The position numbers were made by a program, and so were the translations under genes. DNA of 64,000 nt. Origin: Pseudomonas fluorescens (GTDB lineage: Bacteria; Pseudomonadota; Gammaproteobacteria; Pseudomonadales; Pseudomonadaceae). The stretch covers positions 57,824 through 121,823 of the forward strand of contig NZ_CABVGX010000011.1 of the NCBI RefSeq assembly GCF_902497625.1, given 5' to 3'. Below, one piece after another: positions 8,693 to 17,442 of the stretch; positions within the stretch are counted from its first letter, which is position 1, and every line of letters begins with the position of its first letter. The notes under the pieces are model-generated. The model was not told the DNA's origin, made no database searches, and worked only from the letters and a program-made list of their open reading frames with translations.

Positions 8693-10372
8693 TTACGCCG
8701 CTTTCGCTTCCGGCTGACTCAGCGAGCGGTTCAGCGCGCTGAACAGCGCCTTGAAGCTCGCCGTGGTGATGTTTTCATCGATGCCTACACCGTGGACCGC
8801 GCGCTGACCGTCCACCCGCAGTTCGATGTACGCCGCCGCTTTCGCATTGGTGCCTGCGCCAATCGCGTGTTCGTTGTAGTCCATGATTTCCACCGGAATT
8901 GGCAGGCCGGCCACCAGCGCTTCGAGTGCGCCGTTGCCCTTGCCCCGCCAGTGCAGGTTGGTTTCGCCCTGGCCTTTGCCGGACACTTCCACTTCTACGG
9001 CGCTGTGACCGTTTTCTTCCTGCAGACGATGGCTGACCAGCGCGTACGGGGTGTTTGCCTGCAAGTATTCGCTGATCAACAGCGAGTGGATCTGCTTGGC
9101 GGTCATTTCCAGGCCAAGGCGATCGGTTTCCCGCTGCACCACCTGGCTGAATTCGATCTGCATGCGACGCGGCAGGCTGATGCCATATTCCTGTTCCAGG
9201 AGGTAAGCGATACCGCCCTTGCCCGACTGGCTGTTGACGCGAATCACCGCTTCGTAGCTGCGGCCGATGTCCGCCGGGTCGATCGGCAAGTACGGCACTT
9301 CCCACAGTGCATCCGGTTTCTGCTGGGCGAAGCCCTTGCGGATCGCGTCCTGGTGCGAGCCGGAGAACGCGGTGTGGACCAGATCGCCGACGTAGGGGTG
9401 ACGCGGGTGCACTTGAATCTGGTTGCACTCTTCGACGACTTTGCGCACGCCGTCGATGTCGGAAAAATCCAGCTCAGGGTGGATGCCCTGGGTATAGAGG
9501 TTCAACGCCACGGTAACCAGATCGACGTTGCCGGTACGTTCACCGTTACCGAACAGGCAACCTTCGACACGGTCGGCACCGGCCATCAGACCCAGCTCGG
9601 TGGCGGCGACGCCGGTGCCACGGTCGTTGTGCGTGTGCAGGCTGATGATCACGCTGTCACGACGGTTGATGTGACGGCCGAACCATTCGATCTGGTCGGC
9701 ATAGATGTTCGGGGTGGCGCATTCGACGGTGGCCGGCAAGTTGAGGATCATCTTGTGTTCAGGCGTCGGGTTCCAGACTTCGATCACCGCGTCGCAAACT
9801 TCCTTAGCGAACTCGAGCTCGGTCGCGCTGAAGGTTTCCGGCGAGTATTCGAACGTCCATTGGGTGTCCGGCTGTTGCGCGGCGTACTTGACGAACAGTT
9901 TGGCGGCGTCGACTGCGATGGCCTTGATGCCTTCCTTGTCCTGATTGAACACAATCCGGCGGAAGGACGGGGAGGTCGCGTTGTACAGGTGAACGATGGC
10001 TTTCTTCGCCCCGCGCAGAGATTCGAAGGTGCGCTCGATCAAGTCTTCACGGCCTTGGGTCAGCACCTGGATGGTGGTGTCGTCCGGGATGTGGTTGCCT
10101 TCAATGAGCGTGCGCACGAAGTCGAAATCGGTTTGCGACGCGGCCGGGAACGAGGCTTCGATTTCTTTCACGCCGACCTGCACCAGGGTTTTCCAGAAGC
10201 GCAGCTTCTTGACCGCGTCCATTGGCTCGATCAGCGACTGGTTGCCATCGCGAAGGTCGGAGCTGCACCAGATCGGCGCCGCGGTGATGGTCTTCGACGG
10301 CCAGGTACGGTCTGGAATATCAATGGTCGGGAACGCGCGGTACTTCGAAGACGGGTCTTTGAGCATGCTCAT
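8693..10372 (-). CDS. leuA: 2-isopropylmalate synthase
   Basis: This 559-residue enzyme catalyses the first committed step of leucine synthesis, condensing acetyl-CoA with 2-oxoisovalerate. It is the longer LeuA type found in pseudomonads. The TIM-barrel HMGL-like domain carries SSDLRDGNQ near residue 40 and the metal-binding HTHNDRGT motif near residue 250. The C-terminal LeuA dimer/allosteric domain, which senses leucine, fills the last 130 residues. The ATG at 10372 ([15 protein letters not shown]) follows an AAGGA site and is the usual start. A short leader ORF lies 89 bases upstream, so expression may respond to leucine supply. Confidence 0.96.
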   Translation of the reverse strand: MSMLKDPSSKYRAFPTIDIPDRTWPSKTITAAPIWCSSDLRDGNQSLIEPMDAVKKLRFWKTLVQVGVKEIEASFPAASQTDFDFVRTLIEGNHIPDDTTIQVLTQGREDLIERTFESLRGAKKAIVHLYNATSPSFRRIVFNQDKEGIKAIAVDAAKLFVKYAAQQPDTQWTFEYSPETFSATELEFAKEVCDAVIEVWNPTPEHKMILNLPATVECATPNIYADQIEWFGRHINRRDSVIISLHTHNDRGTGVAATELGLMAGADRVEGCLFGNGERTGNVDLVTVALNLYTQGIHPELDFSDIDGVRKVVEECNQIQVHPRHPYVGDLVHTAFSGSHQDAIRKGFAQQKPDALWEVPYLPIDPADIGRSYEAVIRVNSQSGKGGIAYLLEQEYGISLPRRMQIEFSQVVQRETDRLGLEMTAKQIHSLLISEYLQANTPYALVSHRLQEENGHSAVEVEVSGKGQGETNLHWRGKGNGALEALVAGLPIPVEIMDYNEHAIGAGTNAKAAAYIELRVDGQRAVHGVGIDENITTASFKALFSALNRSLSQPEAKAA

Positions 10373-10461
10373 CGGGAAATCCTTATTGTGTGGCCGAAAA
10401 AAGGCGGCCTGCCGGTGGATCAAATGTTCTTGGGGAAAAGCTCAGGGCGAGGTACCGCGAT

Positions 10462-10539
10462 TCAGCCCGGCAGTCGTGCACTGACAAGGCACAGACTGCG
10501 ATGCTGGCGAAGCTGGATGAGGGTGTGAGAGGTTTTCAT
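10462..10539 (-). CDS. Candidate leuA leader peptide (25 aa)
   Basis: A 26-codon ORF (25 residues) lies upstream of leuA on the same strand and starts with ATG 4 bases after GAGGG, a good ribosome-binding site. Its product begins MKTSHTLIQL and is rich in leucine (5 of 25) and arginine (4 of 25), with three of the Leu in the last ten residues. Its stop is 89 bases before leuA. The stretch in between contains a GGCCG-N8-CGGCC hairpin with a T6 run in its loop, just before the leuA ribosome-binding site. A leader controlling leuA by attenuation is therefore plausible, but Leu codons are scattered rather than consecutive. Confidence 0.5.
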   Translation of the reverse strand: MKTSHTLIQLRQHRSLCLVSARLPG

Positions 10540-10846
10540 GCCCTCAACCCTAACCGCGAGGCTGAAGGTTGGCAAGCAGTCGAAAAAAATTGAGAGAATT
10601 TCTGCTTTGATTGAGTTTAGTGAGATTTAATCGCGCCAAATTGCTCGTTATGCATTATTGATTGCGGCGATAGTTGAACGTCGGCAATTGTGGAAGGGTG
10701 GTGATACGGCTTCCGCTATCGTCGGAATGCCGCCCAGAGCAGGCTTGCTCCCACAGTGGTTCTGCGGCGTGTCACAAATCCCCTGTGAGAGCGGGCTTGC
10801 TCTGGGCGGCATTCCGACGAAGGGGGCCATCAGCTCCTCCCACTCT
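10540..10846. other. Intergenic leuA upstream region
   Basis: The left part (10540-10718) is AT-richer, lies upstream of the leuA leader ORF and should hold the leuA promoter, although I cannot point to a convincing -35/-10 pair. The right part is the inverted repeat at 10719-10820. I see no other gene. Confidence 0.6.
10719..10820. repeat. Long inverted repeat (REP doublet)
   Basis: Two arms of about 38 bases face each other. The left begins TCGTCGGAATGCCGCCCAGA and the right ends in its complement, with a GAGCAGGCTTGCTC/GAGCGGGCTTGCTC core in each. The spacer is about 25 bases. A single right-type arm recurs near 37400. Confidence 0.85.
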
Positions 10847-11668
10847 CTAAGGCTGAAAAGCCCCAATAAAAATCGCCGGATCCACCCGCGCATCATTCAG
10901 GCTGACATTCCAGTGCATGTGCGGCCCGGTCGCCCGGCCCGTGGCGCCGACTTTGCCGACCACACCGCCCCGGGCCATCTGCTGTCCAACCTTCACGTCG
11001 ATCTTCGACATGTGACAAAACATGCTGATGAAGCCCTGACCGTGATCGACAAATACCGTGTTGCCGTTGAAGAAATAGTTGCCGATCAGGATCACCCTGC
11101 CCGCCGCCGGCGTCTTGATCGGCGTGCCGGCGGGTACGGCGAAGTCCAGCCCGGAGTGGGGATTGCGCTCTTCACCGTTGAAGAAGCGGCGCACGCCGAA
11201 TTTGCTCGACAATGGACCTTTGACCGGCTTGTCCAGCAACAGATTGCTTGGGGTGTTCGGGCTGAAAGTGCGGTAAGCAGCGATCTGCACCGCCAGTTCC
11301 CGCTCGATGCGCTTGAGGTTGTCCGGATCGGGGTTGACCTGCTGGGTGTTTTTCAAGGTGATGCGTTGTTCCGGGTATTTCTTGGTCCCTACGGTGAAAT
11401 TCAGCAGGCGACCACCGCTACTGATCTGCTGAGCGCCGGGTTTGACCGTTAGCGGTACGCCGACGATCGCCAGCCAGTTGTTCTGTTCCTTGACCACCAG
11501 CACCGGTTTGCCTTGATAGCTGGCTTTCGGCGGCTGAGCGGCGGCGCCGAGATCGACCACGGCCACACCGCCCGGCACCGGTTTGTTCAGCAGGCGGGTG
11601 ATGTAGCTGTCAGCGTGGGCATTGAACGTCAGGCACAGCAACAACAACGGAGCAAGAAAACGCGGCAT
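10847..11668 (-). CDS. M23 family metallopeptidase (LytM domain), secreted
   Basis: This 273-residue periplasmic zinc peptidase is probably a peptidoglycan endopeptidase or a LytM-type activator. A Sec signal peptide covers residues 1-19 (ending NAHA). The C-terminal LytM domain, from about residue 150, keeps the zinc ligands His171 and Asp175 (HSGLD) and His252 in the HMHW motif, plus His219, so it should be catalytically active. An N-terminal beta domain of about 100 residues precedes it. The start lies 3 bases after xseA, which indicates one transcript. A similar gene lies near xseA in other pseudomonads, as I recall. The exact cell-wall bond cut is unknown. Confidence 0.9.
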   Translation of the reverse strand: MPRFLAPLLLLCLTFNAHADSYITRLLNKPVPGGVAVVDLGAAAQPPKASYQGKPVLVVKEQNNWLAIVGVPLTVKPGAQQISSGGRLLNFTVGTKKYPEQRITLKNTQQVNPDPDNLKRIERELAVQIAAYRTFSPNTPSNLLLDKPVKGPLSSKFGVRRFFNGEERNPHSGLDFAVPAGTPIKTPAAGRVILIGNYFFNGNTVFVDHGQGFISMFCHMSKIDVKVGQQMARGGVVGKVGATGRATGPHMHWNVSLNDARVDPAIFIGAFQP

Positions 11669-11671
11669 TGA

Positions 11672-13051
11672 TCAATCCAGTAGAGAGAGGGTGACGGGCG
11701 TCAGGTGATTGTCTTCGACCCTGACGTGCAATTCGCCTTCGCCAAGGCGCGCTTTCAAGCGCTGGCCGTTGCGGGTTTGCGCAGCGCTGCGGATCGCATG
11801 GCCGCGCTCGTCGAGCAAAATGCTGTAACCGCGCGCCAGGGTCGCCAGCGGGCTGACCACTTGCAGTGTCTGCACCTGACTCTGCAGCTCCAGGCGCCGC
11901 GATTTGAGCCCTTCGCGCATGGCGCGAGGCAACCGCTCGGCGAGGCTGTCGAGGCGTTGACGGAGCATCGCCAGTTGCCGTCCCGGATGTTGCCCGGCGA
12001 GGCGGGTTTCCAGACGGATCAGGCGTTCGCGGCGAGTATTGAGGCTGCGCTCGAAGGCGCGACGCATGCGCATGTCCAGGTCATCCAGACGTTGCGCTTG
12101 CTGGCGCAGACGTTCACCGGGGTGGCGCAAACGACGGGCCATGCCTTCCAGGCGCAAGCGATCACGCATCAGGCGGTCGCGGATGCGCATGACCAAGCGG
12201 CGATGCAGGCTTTCGACTCGGCGCACCAGATCGCTGGAATCCGGCGCGAGCAGTTCGGCGGCGGCGGATGGCGTCGGCGCGCGAACGTCGGCGACAAAAT
12301 CGCTGATCGATACATCGGTTTCATGCCCGACGGCGCTGACAATCGGCGTCACGCAGGCATCCACCGCGCGGGCTACGGCTTCTTCGTTGAAGCACCAGAG
12401 GTCTTCCAGCGAGCCGCCGCCACGGGCCAGGATCAGCGCATCGAAGCCACGGGCATCCGCCAGTTTCAGCGCGCGGACAATCTGCGCGGTGGCTTCGCGG
12501 CCTTGTACGGCGGTCGGGATCAGCGTCAGTTGCACCTGTGGCGCCCGACGTCGGAATACGCTGATGATGTCGCGAATCACCGCACCGGTAGGCGAACTGA
12601 TGATGCCGATGCGCTGCGGATGAGCCGGCAGCGGCACTTTGCGTTCGGCACTGAACAGGCCCTCGGCACTGAGTTTTTCTTTGAGCGCATCAAAGGCCAG
12701 ACGCAGGGCGCCATCGCCGGCCGGTTCCACGGTGTCGAGGATCAGTTGATAGTCACCGCGCCCTTCGAACAGCGAAACCTTGCCGCGAACCTTCACCGCC
12801 AGACCGTCCTTCAGTGCCTGCCGCACCCGCGCAGCGTTCTGCCGAAACAACGCGCAACGCACTTGGGCGCCGCTGTCCTTGAGGGTGAAATACACATGGC
12901 CGGATGCCGGGCGGGCGAGGTTGGAGATTTCGCCTTCGACCCAGATATTGCTGAACACGTCTTCCAGCAACACCCGCGCGCGGCCGTTGAGCTGGCTGAC
13001 AGTGAGCACTTCACGGTCCAGGCCGAGTCTTGCAAAAGGATCTTTAATCAT
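11672..13051 (-). CDS. xseA: Exodeoxyribonuclease VII large subunit
   Basis: This 459-residue large subunit of the single-strand DNA exonuclease ExoVII acts in repair and degrades ssDNA from both ends in the cytoplasm with XseB. The N-terminal OB-fold (about residues 15-110, with VWVEGEISN-like and SGHVYFTLKD motifs) is followed by the catalytic core containing GIISSPTGAV, RGGGSLEDLWCFN and SAVGHETDVSISD. A long arginine-rich coiled-coil part follows and then the short C-terminal beta segment. It is upstream of and almost contiguous with the M23 peptidase gene. Length and motifs are normal. Confidence 0.96.
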   Translation of the reverse strand: MIKDPFARLGLDREVLTVSQLNGRARVLLEDVFSNIWVEGEISNLARPASGHVYFTLKDSGAQVRCALFRQNAARVRQALKDGLAVKVRGKVSLFEGRGDYQLILDTVEPAGDGALRLAFDALKEKLSAEGLFSAERKVPLPAHPQRIGIISSPTGAVIRDIISVFRRRAPQVQLTLIPTAVQGREATAQIVRALKLADARGFDALILARGGGSLEDLWCFNEEAVARAVDACVTPIVSAVGHETDVSISDFVADVRAPTPSAAAELLAPDSSDLVRRVESLHRRLVMRIRDRLMRDRLRLEGMARRLRHPGERLRQQAQRLDDLDMRMRRAFERSLNTRRERLIRLETRLAGQHPGRQLAMLRQRLDSLAERLPRAMREGLKSRRLELQSQVQTLQVVSPLATLARGYSILLDERGHAIRSAAQTRNGQRLKARLGEGELHVRVEDNHLTPVTLSLLD

Positions 13052-13435
13052 GGGACGCAGTTTAAAGGCAATCTCCTGTGCAATGCACGATCACCTGCAG
13101 TGGCTGCCGCAGGATGCGAGCTTTAAATCATGTTTGGCGCTGATCAGTGGCAGGCCCATGATGCGTCTGAGCCTGTTTGCTGATACGGATGTGTCGGCCA
13201 AGCTAACCTTATGGCTGTTGGCGGCGTATTTGTTGCCGGCGGTGATCTGATCGTGTGGAATTTGAGTACTTGACCTCAGAGTGCCAGCCTTTAAGCTGCC
13301 CGGCGCCAAACCTTGTGGGAGCGAGCCTGCTCGCGAATGGGGTGCTTGTGTCGACATCACTGTCAGAAGACGGAATGCATTCGCGAGCAGGCTCGCCCCA
13401 CAAAGGTGTTCACTCAGTATTTGCAGGCCTTCACC
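13052..13435. other. Intergenic region between xseA and the zinc-ribbon protein
   Basis: The two flanking genes are divergent, so promoters for both should lie here. From 13315 to 13403 it holds a REP inverted pair. I see no convincing gene; open frames here run through the repeat and end without a ribosome-binding site. Confidence 0.6.
13315..13403. repeat. REP inverted pair
   Basis: The sequence TGTGGGAGCGAGCCTGCTCG at the left is matched by TCGCGAGCAGGCTCGCCCCACA at the right over a spacer of about 45 bases. It belongs to the commonest REP family of this window. Confidence 0.85.
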
Positions 13436-13984
13436 ATGAATTCGCAAAGCATTATCGTCCCGAAAATCTCCGAGTTACCCGTGCACGAACCTCGGGCGCG
13501 GGCGATCGTGCGTTGGCTGGCACGCAAGAACATCATCAAGGAAGAACTGAGCACCTGCGGCCGGACCGGCAATCGCATGGGCCACGCCATTGCTGACGGT
13601 GCCCGCGCGGTAGTGTTGCATCCGCAGGCGCTGCCGTTTGGCGAGCCGATCAATGGCCTGGAAATCATCACCAAACGTTGCATCTACACGCCGGCCAAGG
13701 GATTTCTGGGCGAGGCGGGCTGCGCAGAGTGTCGCAAGGAAGTCGGCGAAGCGTTGTTCGAAAGCCTGGAAGAGTGGATGCCCGGGCGCACCGACAATTT
13801 CACCTGTCCTGAATGCGGTCATGAAGATGACATCAACGGATTTCTGTTCCTGCAAGAGTGCGGGTTTTCCAACCTGGGGTTTATTTTCAACAACTGGGCG
13901 GAGGCGGGGTTCAAGCAGAGTTTTATCGACGAGTTTGCCGACTGGCTGGATCAGCCGGTGAGTTGGGTCAAGGTCGAACTCTAA
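13436..13984 (+). CDS. Conserved hypothetical protein with zinc-ribbon-like CxxC pairs
   Basis: This is a 182-residue soluble protein I know only as a conserved Pseudomonas hypothetical, sometimes labelled as a sugar ABC transporter ATPase. That label is not supported: there is no Walker A motif. Two CxxC pairs are visible, Cys96/Cys99 (CAEC) and Cys124/Cys127 (CPECGHED), spaced as in a zinc ribbon. The C-terminal part is acidic and aromatic. The ATG at 13436 comes right after the REP pair. No partner gene is adjacent; the next gene is guaB after a repeat. Function unknown. Confidence 0.8.
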   Translation: MNSQSIIVPKISELPVHEPRARAIVRWLARKNIIKEELSTCGRTGNRMGHAIADGARAVVLHPQALPFGEPINGLEIITKRCIYTPAKGFLGEAGCAECRKEVGEALFESLEEWMPGRTDNFTCPECGHEDDINGFLFLQECGFSNLGFIFNNWAEAGFKQSFIDEFADWLDQPVSWVKVEL

Positions 13985-14000
13985 ACGCCGCATCCCCCAC

Positions 14001-14086
14001 GTAGGAGCTGCCGAAGGCTGCGATCTTTTGATCTTGTTTTCAGAACCTTCAACGTCAAAAGATCGCAGCCTTCGGCGGCTCCTACA
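14001..14086. repeat. Inverted repeat of the TAGGAGCTGCCGAAGG family
   Basis: The left arm GTAGGAGCTGCCGAAGGCTG continues into CGATCTTTTGA; the right arm is its complement with one difference (GGCGGCTCCTAC). A spacer of about 20 bases separates them. The same family recurs at 36049 and 45277. Confidence 0.9.
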
Positions 14087-14125
14087 CAGCATTCAATCCC
14101 CGTATATCAATACTGGCAATAATAG

Positions 14126-15673
<1,548 letters not shown>

Positions 15674-15683
15674 CGCCGACAGC

Positions 15684-15782
15684 TATAAGCCACAAGCTAA
15701 GAGCTGCAAGCGGTACTGTGTTTACGCAGCTACCGCGCAGCTTCCGACTACTTGCAGCTTGCAGCTTGAAGCTTGCAACTGC
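15684..15782. repeat. Heptamer-type AGCTTGC repeats between guaB and guaA
   Basis: Copies of CTTGCAGCTTGCAGCTTGAA and inverted AAGCTAAGAGCTGCAAG lie on both sides of a short GTACTGTGTTTACGCAGCTAC core. It is the same repeat type as the patch behind der. A hairpin could form across it. Confidence 0.65.
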
Positions 15783-15799
15783 TTTTTGAGTTCTTTCCC

Positions 15800-17377
15800 A
15801 TGTCCCTCGACATTCACGCCCACCGCATCCTGATCCTCGATTTCGGTTCCCAGTACACTCAGCTGATCGCCCGCCGCGTGCGTGAAATCGGCGTGTACTG
15901 CGAACTGCATCCGTTCGACATGGACGACGAAGCGATTCGCGAATTCGCACCGAAAGGCGTCATCCTCGCCGGCGGTCCCGAGTCCGTGCACGAAGCCGAC
16001 AGCCCTCGCTGCCCGCAAGCCGTGTTTGACCTGGGCGTACCGGTTTTCGGTATCTGCTACGGCATGCAGACCATGGCTGAACAGCTGGGTGGCAAGGTTG
16101 AAGGTTCCGAGTTGCGTGAGTTTGGTTACGCCCGCGTCGACGTGGTCGGCAAGAGCCGCCTGCTCGATGGCATCGAAGACCACATCGACGCGGACGGCCT
16201 GTTCGGCCTCGACGTGTGGATGAGCCACGGCGACAAAGTCACCCGCATGCCGCAAGACTTCCACATCCTCGCCAGCACCCCGAGCTGCCCGATCGCCGGC
16301 ATGTTCAGCGATGAGCGCCGCTACTACGGCGTGCAGTTCCACCCGGAAGTGACCCACACCAAACAGGGCGGTCGCATCCTGTCGCGCTTCATCCTCGACA
16401 TCTGCGAGTGCGAAGCGCTGTGGACGCCTTCGAAAATCGCTGAAGACGCCATCGCTCAAGTGCGCGCTCAAGTCGGCACCGATAATGTGTTGCTCGGCCT
16501 GTCCGGCGGTGTTGACTCCTCGGTAGTGGCGGCCCTGCTGCACAAAGCCATCGGCGACCAACTGACCTGCGTGTTCGTCGACAACGGTCTGTTGCGTCTG
16601 CACGAAGGCGAGCAAGTGATGGCCATGTTCGCCGAGAACATGGGTGTCAAAGTCATCCGCGCCAACGCTGAAGATCAGTTTCTGAACAACCTGGCCGGCG
16701 AGTCCGACCCGGAGAAGAAGCGCAAGATCATCGGCCGTACCTTCATCGACGTATTCGATGCCCAGTCGAACAAGCTGGACAACATCAAATACCTCGCCCA
16801 GGGCACCATCTACCCGGACGTGATCGAGTCGGCTGGCGCCAAAAGCGGCAAGGCCCACGTGATCAAGTCACACCACAACGTCGGTGGCCTGCCGGAAGAG
16901 ATGAACCTGAAACTGGTCGAGCCATTGCGCGAACTGTTCAAGGACGAAGTCCGTCGTCTGGGCCTGGAACTCGGCCTGCCTTACGACATGGTCTACCGCC
17001 ACCCATTCCCGGGCCCGGGCCTGGGCGTGCGGATTCTCGGCGAAGTGAAGAAGGAATACGCCGACCTGCTGCGTCGCGCCGACCACATCTTCATCGAAGA
17101 ACTGCGCAAAGCCGACTGGTACCACAAGGTCAGCCAGGCGTTCGTGGTGTTCCAGCCGGTGAAATCGGTTGGCGTCGTCGGCGATGGCCGTCGTTACGCC
17201 TGGGTCGTCGCCCTGCGTGCCGTGGAAACCATCGACTTCATGACCGCGCGTTGGGCACACCTGCCTTACGAACTGCTGGAAACCGTCAGCGGCCGCATCA
17301 TCAATGAAATCGAAGGTATCTCGCGCGTTACTTATGACGTGTCGAGCAAGCCGCCGGCGACCATTGAGTGGGAATGA
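15800..17377 (+). CDS. guaA: GMP synthase (glutamine-hydrolysing)
   Basis: This 525-residue enzyme aminates XMP to GMP using glutamine. The N-terminal class I glutamine amidotransferase domain shows the nucleophile motif GICYGMQ near residue 85 and the His-Glu pair in QFHPEVTHT near residue 175. The ATP-pyrophosphatase domain carries the PP-loop SGGVDSSV near residue 235. The C-terminal dimerisation domain ends PPATIEWE as is typical. The ATG at 15800 was chosen for the standard N terminus; the few earlier codons are repeat sequence. It forms the purine branch pair with guaB. Confidence 0.97.
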   Translation: MSLDIHAHRILILDFGSQYTQLIARRVREIGVYCELHPFDMDDEAIREFAPKGVILAGGPESVHEADSPRCPQAVFDLGVPVFGICYGMQTMAEQLGGKVEGSELREFGYARVDVVGKSRLLDGIEDHIDADGLFGLDVWMSHGDKVTRMPQDFHILASTPSCPIAGMFSDERRYYGVQFHPEVTHTKQGGRILSRFILDICECEALWTPSKIAEDAIAQVRAQVGTDNVLLGLSGGVDSSVVAALLHKAIGDQLTCVFVDNGLLRLHEGEQVMAMFAENMGVKVIRANAEDQFLNNLAGESDPEKKRKIIGRTFIDVFDAQSNKLDNIKYLAQGTIYPDVIESAGAKSGKAHVIKSHHNVGGLPEEMNLKLVEPLRELFKDEVRRLGLELGLPYDMVYRHPFPGPGLGVRILGEVKKEYADLLRRADHIFIEELRKADWYHKVSQAFVVFQPVKSVGVVGDGRRYAWVVALRAVETIDFMTARWAHLPYELLETVSGRIINEIEGISRVTYDVSSKPPATIEWE

Positions 17378-17404
17378 TCGACTGATCAGGCGCTGAAATG
17401 AACA

Positions 17405-17440
17405 GGCCGTGTGAAATTCGATTTCACACGGCCTTTTTAT
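17405..17440. terminator. Terminator behind guaA, convergent with the toxin gene
   Basis: A 12-bp stem (GGCCGTGTGAAA/TTTCACACGGCC) with a short loop is followed by TTTTTATTAT on the + strand. It ends guaA and can also stall transcription from the opposite toxin gene, whose stop is 10 bases away. Confidence 0.9.
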
Positions 17441-17442
17441 TA

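Noticed and set aside
8585..10528. A 647-codon open frame on the + strand opposite leuA
   Set aside because: leuA is complete and well conserved on the other strand. The + frame begins inside the REP array and has no family motif.
11705..13126. A long + strand frame opposite xseA
   Set aside because: Shadow of xseA, which has all its family motifs.
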